64,000 bases of DNA from Terebella lapidaria (GCA_949152475.1 OX424557.1:25171462-25235461); one strand, 5' to 3'; positions 46,938-58,299 are shown, counted from the first letter of the stretch. Translations and numbers: made by a program. The notes: generated from the sequence alone by a model not told the origin.

Positions 46938-48990
46938 CTTCATTACATCATGTTCAAAGGTTAAATAACGATATATAGCTCATTTCTTCATTTACTACTG
47001 AGGCTTTGTTTCCACTCTGTCAGTTCCGCCTGCAAGGAAGGGCGCACTCAATCCAAACATATTTTAGATGCGAGTTTTACAGTATGTTCTTAGCATGGGT
47101 CCGATTTATGTGAACAACGACCCGAGGCTCTTCTTCATACTCTAAATGTCAAGGGAAATTGTCCGTAGCATAGAATGTGAAGAGAGTTGTCGCCTACCTC
47201 GAGGCCAGTGACTCTTCCATATCCGTCCCATGCTTTCGCAATAGGCAAAAGGCACAATAAGATCGATTTTATGATTCTGATTGTTGTTGTTTAATATTCA
47301 GTAGAATTGTTTTTGGGGTTCATGGGGCTAAATGGCAACATGCAACAAGTTTGGAAGCAAATGTGAGTTACCTGACCACTGCAGGTGCCAATCGATAACC
47401 TATCTATTCAAGGTTTTAGACGACTGCCCTCGGTTTCCGAATGACTGGACTCAATCGTTGTTTAACATACTAGATCTTAATCAGCATTTTGAGATGTTTC
47501 CGTTTTCATCTTGTATCCCCAATATAAAGAATAGTACGCATGAAAGTGCAAAATATATATCTTAGCCTGTTTCTTTATACATGTATTTACCTTAGTAGGT
47601 ATATTTTCAAAGTCTTAATGTTCGAGGAGGGTGCTTTTGACTTTTTCACCTACGACATGGGTTTTCAGAAGCATCAAACGAGAACAAGCATAAGTTTTGA
47701 TCAGATATGTCAAGTGATTATTTTATATATATGGTGCTGGATACAAGTATCCCTCTTTTCCTGAATAATGTATAACCGAAAAATCAATTTCTCAGATCTG
47801 TGAGTGGAATATTTGCCACACTAATTTGACTTAGCAGTCTAATGATGAAAAGTAGAATGACGACATATAAATTTATGATGAAGACACAATCATTTTATCA
47901 TACTACATCGTATCATTCTAAAACTAAATCTCTTCAGGGCGGAGAAGAAGTCATTAGTTGGAGATCGATTCAAGATCGTATCATTAATTGGAGATTGTTT
48001 CAACAGAATGCCAATATATGGTGCATTGATAAAAACACGACGAATTGCACACGACAACCAGGAATTCTAATTATAGTCCATTGCCTCGGGTGTTCGCGAA
48101 ACTACGCGACAGGATTTGACTGCTGAGCTTCACTTTGCATCATTAGGTTCACCGGGTGCATCTTTAACGCCAGGTATATATTTATAGCTCAATGCCCACC
48201 AGACAGAGTGACAGCTAGTTATTAGAACAAAGCTCGAATCTTGGTCATGTAACGTTATATTACCTTCAGAAAGATATATTACCTTCCATTATCGTGATAA
48301 AAATGACTTGATGGTCACGGTCTGATGTGAGATCCACGAATGTCATCGATGCAACATAATTAAATACTAGATGTTGAAATATCTTTACTGTGTCAGAATG
48401 AAGTATTCATATACCTTCATATCTGGTATCATATGCATGAATGTAATGGATTTAACAAATTGAAATATGAAGTCACAATTTAGCCTGGTTTCATCTATTT
48501 GATACTTTGTCGAACACCAAAAACTAAATATATGCCTTCATAACCGGAAACAATGACCACGAATCTATCCTTTCATGACTTGGTGCCTTCACTGTCGTTA
48601 CAACTTGGCTGCGGAATTACCAGACACTTTTCAGAGCACTCAAGTTGCAACATATAACGGAATCGTTTCTATTCTCGCGATAAACTACAACCCCTGAAAA
48701 AATTAAAAATGCTCATTACCGTTAGTTGCACCTGGACAGATCACACCCTTTGATATTGCTGATATCAAAGAAAACTAAAAAGGAGATCAGAATTGACGTC
48801 CAATGCATATATAACATTTTTGCAAGTAAATTCCTATGACATCTGGAATGTCCTGACTTTGCCAACAGAATCTTATGTAAGTAATAACCGAACCATAGCA
48901 TAAACATAGCATGCAAACATGGCAAAGTCGCCAAAAATATAAACGTTAGCACATCTAAATAGCATTAGCTAAGTGTCCACCTAGACGTTA
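46938..48990. repeat. 2-kb direct duplication D, copy 2
   Basis: Paralogue of 44166-46236 with scattered differences. Just upstream (about 46895-46930) is an extra short copy of the CCGAGGCTGTTCTTCATACT motif, which also occurs inside each copy. Confidence 0.8.
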
Positions 48991-49289
48991 CTGTATACAC
49001 TCTTTCTGACACTCTTGAAGTTCTACACTCCCAAATGGAACGAGATCAAGAATGAGTATTTGTCCTCCAAAGATCATCCCGAGTCAACATCTAGGTCACC
49101 ATTTCGAAGTTCATATATCAATTCTTATAATTGTTTGGTATTGACATACAACTGGTAACACTCTACATCCGTTTCAAGTTTTATTCTACATTTGGTCAAA
49201 CTATTCTAATCTTTGACATTTTAAGAATTGAGGTTTAATTTCATGAGTGAACATTCCAATTGATTCGGAAGAACAATGTTATTTCCCAG

Positions 49290-49560
49290 ACCCAATAATC
49301 CCAAATAGATGGAATTGTGTCAGCCAGCACAAATATAGTGACTACTCGAACAAAGCACAGTGTTAGAAGGTACACTCGCTACAGGGCAGAATATTTACAG
49401 AGTGTCCTAAAATAGATGACACTGTGCTGGCATTATAATTGTGACAGCGATGTGGAAAGTGCTTGCACTTGACTGCATTCCAGGATAGAGGCAATAACAC
49501 TGAATATAAGCGGCAAATATATCTCGCAATAGCTGTTGACGGGTTGGTAAATTTTGTTGC
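49290..49560 (-). repeat. Inverted dispersed repeat, arm 2 (with 39780-40075)
   Basis: Minus-strand reading matches 39780-40075, including WNAVKC(K/E)HFPHRCHNYNAS. The two arms are 9.2 kb apart, with duplications S and D between them, so the pair is more likely a dispersed repeat than a local palindrome. Confidence 0.65.
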
Positions 49561-50111
49561 TTTAGAGTTTGTAGTCAATGTCCGTCAAGTATTATTGTCT
49601 ATAATCGTGACTATGGTTTAGACCATTCGGACAAACATTCCCAAATTATTGGCCTGGAAACTGAATGGGAATGATTTAAGACAAAAGATTTGGAGGCCAT
49701 TTTTGCTATTTTAGGAGCCAGTCGAAATAGGAAATTTAACAAGGGAAAGGCATCTAACTAAGTCTCGTCCGCCCGTCCGGAAACAGGAATTAGTCGAAAT
49801 ATTTTACTCTTTGTTGATATAAAATATCCACAAATATAAATATCAAAATGCGAGAAGTAGTGATATGTTCAGTTTCTTTGTACGGTCCCACTCTTACCGA
49901 AGATGACGGCTAACTTTAATGGATTGCTACGGATTTAGCATAATCACAACGACTTCAGCGATTATCTCCACGAATGGAAATTCATTGCAGTTCGACATCG
50001 ATATTCGTGCGGAACAGTGGGAAGTTGAGTCCCAGCTATGACTCTCGCTGCGACATTTTAAGACTCCAGCATCACTGTTACGAACGTAGGCAGTGAACTG
50101 CAACGAATTTA
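49561..50111. other. Unassigned stretch
   Basis: No gene or repeat ends recognised. Confidence 0.4.
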
Positions 50112-50226
50112 CAAGAAAGTAGAACAATAAATCGGCAATTAGGGACATGCGACAAATCGCGTTAGTAGGCACGTTTATTTAAATGGCACGTATACGTATA
50201 ACTCCACGTTTAGGCCGTATAGGAAG
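50112..50226. repeat. Inverted repeat J, left arm
   Basis: Complementary to 51905-52000. Shared core on opposite strands: TAGGGACATGCGACAAATCG, then CGTTAGTAGGCA, and GGCACGTATACGTATAAC with ACGTTTAGGCCGTATA. Arms are about 95 bases and close to identical, enclosing 1.7 kb. This may be the terminal repeat pair of a mobile element or an inversion footprint. Confidence 0.7.
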
Positions 50227-51001
50227 GGAGTAATTATGATTTCATGTTGTAAATGAGAGTTCACCGTATAGTCGGAAATGTATAATAGGTGTGCCTCCCG
50301 CGCTCACTTAGCATCCTGTTCTGGCCTGTTCTGTCAAAAATGGTTTCCCGGGCCTTTTCAAAATGGCTTCCAACCACCCATATCAACACCACCTAGATAA
50401 ATTAAGGTATTAAATGCAAATCACATGGCATTCTGGTAAAACAACTACCGGTATTATCGATGAAGGCTTACATCTTTCACATAGACAAGTTTGACAGAAT
50501 GAAGAGCATATGTTGACAGAATATACAACGGCGTAATATCAGTATCATGCATACACAGAAACTTTCCCATGTTGCTGAGAGATAGAGATTTGTGAACATT
50601 TCTAGCAGAATGCCGAAGATGAATCACCCATAACACTATCTAAGTGAGGATGGGTCAACCATGCAGTGAATGTTGTCATGTCTAAATTATGTATGGTCTT
50701 GGTCTAAAAGAATATTATTATAAACATATCTACAGTGGAAATATCGTTCATGTGCAGAGAGACCATTACTACGTACCACAAGGCACAGTATCGCAGGTTA
50801 TCTGTGAGGAAAATGTGTGGTATGGACGAGATAAATTGCAGGATGTAAGTCACACAACGGAGTGAGAAAATTGTGCTCTACAGCATTTTTGTTTGTTGAT
50901 CACGTGGACACTGACAAACACCAAACATCAGCTGATGAGCCCATTTGTTGAGCAATTATTGTGCGGCGTTAGCCGTACTATATCTGTTAGTCTAATTTTG
51001 A

Positions 51002-51045
51002 CCCCATGGTACCACTGGTGAGGAGCTTGTCCATGCGTGGACTTA
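51002..51045. repeat. Inverted repeat K, left arm (with 51225-51265)
   Basis: ACTGGTG-GGAGCTTGTCCATG against its complement CATGGACAAGCTC-GCACCAGT. It is imperfect, about 40 bases, and nested inside pair J, giving a possible stem with a loop of about 180 bases. Confidence 0.5.
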
Positions 51046-51904
51046 TTGTTACCGAATTAAGTCAGCGATGACATGATCCATATTTTATGTCACAATCCCA
51101 GATTACAACAAAGTTAAGTAGCAAATATTGAACAAAGAAAACATACACCTTGGTCGTTTGTGGAAAGTGCAACTAAAACACATTTTGGCAAGAATAATGG
51201 ACGAATCGACAAACAAATGCGAGTAATAATCAATTTTCGCATGGACAAGCTCTGCACCAGTATTGGAGGTATTATGGTAGTGTAAGACCATTTACGAGAA
51301 TTGTTCTCTGTGAGAGGGAAGTATAGAGTTATAACAATACGAGTTCGAGTTACAATACGATTCGAGTTCATTGTTTCATATTGTTATCAACAAGACCCAC
51401 AATATTTTGTTTGGTTGTTTAACCAAGAAATGAGTTTCGTGTCTACTTATCCTTGATTTTTTTCGTATTCACTCAGCCTCGAGTACTGGTTCTACTCTCC
51501 TTTGTCCCTGTGGCCGCACACGTAACCTCAAGTTCTGCTGTTGTGATGCTTGTTGCCCATACATACTGAGCTCTGGCGGCAATGGGCGCTTGGCTCCATT
51601 GAACGTAAAATGCTCAATTTTCGTTCATTGCGGGAAAAAAGCATACAGTAGCTTAAGTGTATGAACATGACATACTACGTTTCCAAACAAGGGAAAGCAG
51701 GAGAAATCACCAATAGCCTCGGAAATGTTATGGGAATCCTTATCGTTGAAATTGAGAAACACTGGTGCACACCATTTTATCAGGAAATCGCCTGATTTTT
51801 CCCTGAGTTTGTATTATTTTCCTGCAGGGAATGTTTCTCACAGCCTTTTCCTTGATTTCTCTGACCTGTGGGTACCCTGGCATTCACAACATGACATAAT
51901 AAGT

Positions 51905-52000
51905 ACCCCCTTCATATACGGCCTAAACGTGGAGTTATACGTATACGTGCCGTTCAAATAAACTGCCTACTAACGCGATTTGTCGCATGTCCCTATTAGG
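51905..52000. repeat. Inverted repeat J, right arm
   Basis: Right partner of 50112-50226. Beyond it, AGGAGCTGGTCAGAATGAGC shows no match to the left flank. Confidence 0.7.
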
Positions 52001-52617
52001 AGCTGGTCAGAATGAGCATGTCTGGGAATGAAGAAAAAGCGATTGGCAATGGATGTATCAGAACTAGCAGGGGTCGCAATGGTGTACCACGTTTACTGAC
52101 AATGTTCATGATTGTTGTAATTCAGTATCACCAGTCTGTATTCTTCCTTATTTGTTCTCGTACCGTTCTACGTCGTCGTTTTTGTAATAAATTCAATGTA
52201 TAGCATATTCTTAGAAATGTTCAATTTTAAATTTGAAGCATATGCCCAATATGCAGGAAATTTATTCATTCGTCTTGGTAACCCGTGCATGGTATCACCA
52301 AGAATCAATATGAATAGGAGCTCAATTTGCTGGTAATCACCACATACATAATTCATGTTTCATTCAAAACTGGTCGTCTAAACAACAGAGCACTGAGATG
52401 ACTCTAAAATAAATTGGAAGATGAAAGCTCATCAATAATCTCATTGAATATTTGGAGATGCTAAATGGGTGGATATATATATTCTTATAACAAGTTTTAG
52501 GATGGTTGTTAAATACATGAATTCAAAATATAATTCCAACATCTCAACATTTTAAAGGAATTAAAATTCTCATGGAATGGCATCTGTGTTTGTTTACTAC
52601 AAAAAACAAATGAAATT
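52001..52617. other. Unassigned stretch
   Basis: AT-rich, no gene recognised. Short frames on both strands only. Confidence 0.4.
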
Positions 52618-52898
52618 AAGTATCAATCTATTACCACCAATACAATCAGATTTTGATGATGCCAATAACAAACGTAAAATACAACATTTTGCAATAGAAA
52701 CAAAGCCCGACCAAATAGTTTATCCAAAGACACACTGGTGTCATCAGGGGCAGACAGTGTGTTTAATGTAGTTGTTTCTACTGTACACCTGATGGAATTA
52801 GTATACAACTGACCAACAACCTATGAAAATAATTTAGAAATCCAGCACAAACCCCATGGAATAGATATATGAATAGTACATAAGTACCTAATCACAAG
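52618..52898. repeat. 280-bp dispersed repeat, copy 1 (with 59084-59362)
   Basis: Highly similar to 59084-59362 in the same orientation: TATCAATCTATTACCAC, TACAACATTTTGCAATAGAA, GTCATCAGGGGCAGAC, TGTACACCTGATGGAATTAG, AAGTACCTAATCACAAG. More distant relatives occur at about 1711-1790 and 2542-2620, at 53440-53530, and inverted at about 43650-43760, so this is a multi-copy family with a TTTTG(A/T)TGAT...GTAAAATA(C/T)AACATTTT core. Confidence 0.7.
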
Positions 52899-54350
52899 CC
52901 CGAAGGCTACTGAGTTGATAAATCTGACCCAGGCTAAGAGCATACTGTAAATCTCGCATCTAAAATATGTGTGGATTGAGTGCGCCCTTCCTTGCAGGCG
53001 AAACTGACTGAGTGGAAACAAAGCCTCGGTAATAAATGAAGAAATGAGTTATATATCGTTATTTAACATTTGAACAGGAAGTAATGGAATAACATTCTTT
53101 TAAAGATTCGAGATTAACTGCACTCGTATTACTAGACACGATGCAGAGAAATAATTTGATATACGCAATTCGAAAGAAATTTGACGCTTCTCCTCCACAT
53201 ATCGAAGATGGAGTCATGTCTTCTGAACGTATTTATGCACACCAGATAATGTTAGAAAGACGTGCCTTAGTAATGAATCTATTTCAGTAGTTATGAACTG
53301 TATTTTGTTTCAGTAAACCGTCAAAAGCACACAAGACGAAGGACAGCACATACAGAATTTATGCAAAACACGGTTTAACAGGTTTGGAAAGGAAACACAT
53401 AACGACCGTCGACGTACATCATTAGGGCAACTACCAATGCAACCAGATTTTGTTGATTATAGTAGGAACCGTAAAATATAACATTTTTCTAGAAACAAAA
53501 AAAAAACGACCGAACAGTTACATTTCACACAGGTGTCACCAGAGACAGTGAGCAAACTGAAAAGTTATGAGCAAACTGAAAAGATTCCCAGGCTTCCAGG
53601 TAGCATGGAACAAATTAGGTACACAAGAAATATCACAGACCAGAAACGAGTGATCTCCTGGACGTTATAATACGTGAGTTCGGAAATGTTTTCAGATCAG
53701 GTCAGTGAAATTGGGTCGGGGTCAAGCGGTATAAACATAGCCAATCCATGCTGTCCCGCTACCATTGTCGAGTCACTGTCACCAATACATTACTCGATTT
53801 CGCCTGTACACTACTAAACTCTTTGTTTACTTCGAGTTCACCGCGTCACTCACGTTTGAACATGGTGTGTACGAACGTTTTGTTTATACCACTTGACCTG
53901 ACCTAGAAACATTTCCGAACTGGCTTATAATCGCTCTGTTCAAAGAATATAGGTCAAATTGTGCTATTTTTCTCCAGAAGAATAATCACGTGTTCATTAA
54001 CACACGTGCCTGGTGTTTTCACAATGGCACCATCTCTTCCATCGAACTGCCTCTCAAGTGACGAATATGACGTCATCCACATACTGGTAAATGTCGACCT
54101 TTGTCATATTAACATTACAACAATTGAATCTACTGTCATTGAGTTGATCTCAAAGAGGAGTGTCATGAGGTTAATGTTGGGTGTTTTTCTGCTTACAACC
54201 ATTCCCATTGTGAACAGACACCAAAAACGTTATGATATTTTCCTGAATATTCACTGAACATACTGAGATATTTCAAGACAATTTACAACACAAAAGCAAC
54301 TAGTGCAGTACATTATAATAATTGCAAATTCATTCAAGAAACAAGACAAT
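52870..54350. repeat. Inverted duplication I, right arm
   Basis: Partner of 43050-44340 (opposite orientation). It holds MITE G copy 2 at 53672-53924. A third, older relative in the same orientation as this arm lies at about 58300-58700 (ATTACTAGACAC(G/C)ATGCA, AT(C/G)AATAA-type boxes). Confidence 0.75.
53672..53924. mobile_element. Foldback MITE family G, copy 2, with empty site
   Basis: Ends GAGTTCGGAAATGTTTTCAG and CATTTCCGAACTGGC. Subterminal arms AGGTCA...AAG(C/T)GGTATAAAC pair with GTTTATACCACTTGACCT. TTATAAT flanks both sides (53665-53671, 53925-53931), a 7-bp or, with one mismatch, 8-bp target duplication. The inverted paralogue at about 43510-43525 has no element there. No coding capacity. 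Confidence 0.8.
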
Positions 54351-54438
54351 GAAGCAATCGCTCAAAGAGCTAGGACTTGGCAAAGTAAAGAGAATGAATT
54401 TAAAGAGAAGTCCATAAGCCAGATTGAGTCGCCAGTAT

Positions 54439-54699
54439 GGCCCAAGTACCGTACACTGCTCCTTAATACTACTCCTCCACTGAAAACATACCATTTAATC
54501 CGTTTCGCACCTTTTTAATCCTTATTAAATATAGAGGATGGCGCAGGGGCCCATGTAGCGCAGCTTACTATTTCTTCTAAATTCAATGAAGATTGAAAAT
54601 GTGCCAGACGGATTAAATATGGTATACATTCAGTGGGTGAGTAGTATTAACAGAGAAAGGTGCGCTACTTGGGCCGGTGCGGGATATGATACTTGGGCC
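54439..54699. mobile_element. Longer relative of the 125-bp MITE
   Basis: Starts GGCCCAAGTACC and ends GATACTTGGGCC. The interior shares (C/T)GGATTAAAT-GGTATACATTCA-TGGG-GAGTAGTATTAA with 35326-35450 and adds a long inverted region (TTAATACTACTCCTCCACTG against CAGTGGGTGAGTAGTATTAA). Flanks share AGTAT (54434-54438 and 54702-54707 region), a decayed target duplication. An internal ACTTGGGCC at about 54667-54675 suggests an internal end duplication. Confidence 0.65.
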
Positions 54700-54837
54700 A
54701 AAAGTATTGTAATAGTTTTTTCAGTAATTTATTTGCGGTTAAATAAGTTGTTAATTCATTAAATGGTGTTGTTATATTGCTTAGAATGAAACGCAGGGTA
54801 ATGATCATGTACGTTAGAGATAAAAAAAAAATTAGTT

Positions 54838-54910
54838 TCAAGAGGGAATTGAACCCGAGTCTGTGGATTCAAAGTCGTATGCCCTATGCACAGCACTAAC
54901 GTCGCTGGCA
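54838..54910 (-). tRNA. tRNA-like sequence (Gln-like), probably a pseudogene or SINE head
   Basis: On the minus strand: GACGTTAGTGCTGTGC (A-box like), GACTTTGAATCC (as in the tRNA-Gln TTG anticodon arm) and GGGTTCAATTCCC (good B box), then a T-run at 54822-54831 that would stop Pol III. The T stem pairs at only three positions and the acceptor stem is not convincing, so a functional tRNA is unlikely. Confidence 0.4.
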
Positions 54911-55349
54911 GTTTGAGGAGGTGTAACCCACGTAACAACTCATGTATGGGTTTCCAACCTCCATAGGTTTAAGCAATGTGACAGTATTTTGGTCGCCAAG
55001 ACAACAGTTTTTGAGCTATGATCTTCAAATTCAATAGGCTTATGAAGGAGTCTTATGCGCATCTTCTGTGTAAATTTCATGTCATTCAGACAAGGATTGC
55101 GGCCGCTATCGTGCGAACTGACGGACAGACAAACATACATACACACAAGATGACTGACCAACATACTTGGCAAAATTTATTTTGCCAAGTAACAACCAGG
55201 TGCATATCAACGCAAGACATGGTAGATGTAGGTGATATTCATAGACAGAAAACAAAACTAAATTCTCATAATGTTGTAAAGACTCATATCAGCTGCAAAT
55301 AGAAGAATTATTTGTGGGGAAACCAATCATTTTATGAGCATTAGGTCCA
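54911..55349. repeat. Repeat-like segment with perfect hairpin at 55165-55190
   Basis: Contains GACGGACAGACAAACATACATACACACA-type simple sequence near 55120-55150 and then ACTTGGCAAAA, four bases, and the exact complement TTTTGCCAAGT (55165-55190). Such a palindromic tail after tRNA-like sequence is reminiscent of SINE or MITE ends. No gene. Confidence 0.45.
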
Positions 55350-56060
55350 GAGCATTGATTTCACCAATTTGCATGAGAAGGAACCGTATACAGTTTCGCG
55401 GAGGCATCCAATTGATGTTTCCACATGCTTTAGGGGTATTCAAATATTCAAACATAAACGCTTCATGAATTCGAGTAGACGCAGCATTTAAACAATCTCT
55501 GAAAGAGCTACTGCTTAGAGCCGGGAGTTCTCTACCGATCTGAAAGCAAGTTGACACGACAGGGCAATTTACATGTGATCCATCACTGTCCTAAATCGAA
55601 TAAGGACTCCCTGTCTACGATTTTGCCTCCAGACTGGTAAGGTTCAAGCGCTAACTAGCTCTATGGGTGATCTTTACTGCCACTTTTCTCACGCGTTCTC
55701 GATAGACTTCAGCTTTCATCTTTGATGAATGTAAGGAGTCCGCAAGTACATTCTCGGCTCCGAAGATGCCTTTTCCCTCAACACCTACTCATCCAGCATA
55801 AATTCTATTTCCAGCAATAGATGTATTACACGATCTTGTATTACCTTAGGAAATTGTGAGGCGAAATTATAACTCTTACCTGAACAATACCTTTTCGGGG
55901 TATTTAGATCTGACAATTCCCAGAAGCTATTTATGTTTCATATATATATATCTATATTTACGTTGATAAATTTGATATCATGCCATATATTTGTAACAAG
56001 ATGTAGGATATCATATAATATCTCATTATCTGTGACTATTTTAATAGTGAGTTAACATTT
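55350..56060 (+). mobile_element. Decayed LINE fragment, copy 2 of the 59.4-kb LINE
   Basis: Aligns with 59690-60560: CCACATGCTTT(A/G)GGGG(T/A)AT, GGGCAATTTACATGTGATC against TGTGCAATTTAGATGTGATC, GTCCTAAATCGAAT, CTAACTAGCTCT(A/G)TGGGT, and CTTGTATTACCTT against CTTGTATTACGTT. The first box is where the other copy reads CHMLWGIYT. No usable frame remains, and the 3' UTR fades out near 56060. Confidence 0.5.
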
Positions 56061-56637
56061 TGCAATTATATTTCACATTTCCGAGCAGTTATACTGCAAG
56101 CTATGTCTAGTTATATCACAATGACATCTGAGGGCAATAGCGTCAACAAAGGCATTTTCGTATTATTTCTGTTCCATGTTCATATTCACCGTGTTACCTA
56201 TTAACTTATTGAGGGTGTTAAATTACGATAACCCCTCACTCATCTCAAATGTGACACCTACTATTATTTTCATCAGCCACTTGCTATAGGCTTGAGACCT
56301 GTGCAGAGACTACACAGACTACTAGAACCAAAGTTATGCTTGTTCGTACACAACTTGCAATATATATACTATATATAATATATACTGATTAATATGGTGC
56401 AGGTAGGTGTGATTTAAACGTGAGACAACACGATGATTGTGTGTCTCGAACAAACGGCTCACAGATAAATGTCAGATTGCCCCGAGTGAAATGAGTGGAC
56501 ATGTTGAATACGGTGACTGATAGCATTCAATTGAAAGAATACCACGCACATCTGTTATAATTAACAAAACTCACGAACGAGACAAAGTTTTAGCAGTTGC
56601 AGCTACGTCACTGACTTTCATATTGAAGTCATTCATA
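56061..56637. other. Unassigned stretch with TATA-repeat DNA
   Basis: Includes TATATATACTATATATAATA near 56355-56375; otherwise nothing recognised. Confidence 0.4.
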
Positions 56638-56641
56638 TTAA

Positions 56642-57061
56642 AGTGATATTGGCAGTAAGTTATGGATTTTTCCATATCTTTCTGATCGAACGAAGAAAAC
56701 ATAACAGTTATATATCTGCACTTGTATGCCCAAACAGACGCCCCTTTCTAATAGATTTCGTTGCGAGTTTCTGTTGGAGATATTTTGAGTTTGTTTACAT
56801 TAACGCCATTCTCGGTGCTTTGTATCCTTTATTGCAGTGCGATTCCAGCTTACTCATGTATGTTCGAGCCAATCGAGCGTGAACTAGGTTAAGTCAGAGG
56901 TAACTCTGAGTGGCGCACAAAACAAAAGAAAAGCGGCTGCTAGAACTGTCATATGCTTGATTTATCCATCTGATCAAGCAAAGTTTGTTTCGTAACCTAT
57001 TTTTCTGAGAACACAGGCATATATGTAATTGATTTGGAAAAGTTTTCCTGCCAATATCACT
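56642..57061. mobile_element. TTAA-flanked MITE T, copy 1 (420 bp)
   Basis: Left end AGTGATATTGGCAG preceded by TTAA (56638-56641); right end CTGCCAATATCACT followed by TTAA (57062-57065). TTAA duplication is the hallmark of piggyBac-type and some Kolobok elements. The interior aligns with 57680-57990 of copy 2 (GCCCAAACAGACGCC, GATATTTTGAGTTTGTTTAC, GTATGTTCGAGCCAATCGAG, CATATGCTTGATTTATCC). No transposase; non-autonomous. Confidence 0.85.
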
Positions 57062-57065
57062 TTAA

Positions 57066-58004
57066 AGTGACATTGGCAGAAAGTTAAGAAAATATAGTAG
57101 ACTGATTTTTTCTAGCTTGTTTACACCGGTTTTTGACGATATCTTTGCCGTGCTAAATCGTATCGTTCTATAACTTAGCATACCTCACCTGGGAGTCAAA
57201 CGGCAATTTTCTACCGAATTTCAGACTTCTATCGCAATAATTGAAGAAGTTGGCAATCTACCCCAATGTTAAATTTCAGCCAAAAACGGGATCTCGAGAA
57301 TCTGAGCATATTCGAGGATTTGATCCTGTTTACATCCATCAGGAATCGATATATGGTTGTAATTTTAGACCAGAACACACATTGGGGTGTATTCTACACA
57401 AACATCTTGATTTCAAAAGATTGCACCACTACAACCCGAGCAAATGCACAAAATTGTGTGCGGACCCAGAAATTAAATGACGGGGCTAAATTTAACATTG
57501 GTGTAGATTGCCAACTTTTTTAATTTAGGTGATAGAAGTCTGAAATTCGGTAAATAATTGCCGTTTGACTCCCAGGTGAAGTATGCCAAGTTATAGCACG
57601 ATAGCATTTAGCATCGCAAAAATATCAACGAAACACAGTGTAAACGAGTTAGAAAAATCAGAGTTTTTTTTATATATATTTGCACGTGTATGCCCAAAAA
57701 GACGCTCCTTTCTGATTGATTTCGTTGCGAGATTCTGGTGGAGATATTTTGAGTTTGTTTACATTACAGCTTACTGGTGTATGTTCGAGCCAATCGAGCG
57801 TGAACCAGGTTTGGTCAGAGGTAACTCTGAGTGACGCACAAAAGAAAAGAAGAGCGGCCGCTTTTATTGTCATATGCTTGATTTATCCACCTGATCAAGC
57901 ACACTTTGTTTTGTAAGCATATGTCTGTGGTTTCTGAGACCACGGGCATATGTAATTGATTTGAAAAAAAAAACACCCTCATTAAAATTTCTGCCAATAT
58001 CACA
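57066..58004. mobile_element. TTAA-flanked MITE T, copy 2, with foldback F3 nested inside
   Basis: Left end AGTGACATTGGCAG begins directly after the TTAA that ends copy 1; right end CTGCCAATATCACA is followed by TTAA (58005-58008). Removing the nested foldback (about 57098-57668) leaves an element about the size of copy 1. The two copies thus stand head to tail sharing one TTAA. Confidence 0.85.
57098..57668. mobile_element. Foldback element F3, nested in MITE T copy 2
   Basis: Arms of about 185 bases: GAGTCAAACGGCAATTTTCT on the left, AATTGCCGTTTGACTC on the right, outer ends CTGATTTTTTCTAGC and TTAGAAAAATCAGAG. The centre is in the opposite orientation to F1. The 79-codon frame is open again (57241-57480, plus, starting MKKLAIY): 56 of 79 residues match F1 by my count, with no indel. 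Confidence 0.75.
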
Positions 58005-58299
58005 TTAATGAAGGCGATGCGAATGCTACACTGAAGATAGTCCATGGTCCACGACACATGTATTACATGTACATTGAACACATTAGGAAAAAGAAATGTT
58101 CTTCTACGTATATGGGTTTTTTTTCATGTAACGAGAAAAAATTACCAGACATTCCACGGAATACAGGATTCTACAAATTCCAGCAGAAGTCGAAACCATA
58201 ACATCACAGAAATACCTATCATTCGATGTGCCGTCTGCATGGTTTACATATTCTCCGTGTAGATTCATTTCGCTAAGGTGTGGGCATGAGAGTCTTGTC

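Noticed and set aside
54838-54910. Functional tRNA-Gln gene
   Set aside because: T and acceptor stems do not pair well; only internal promoter text and the anticodon arm resemble a tRNA.
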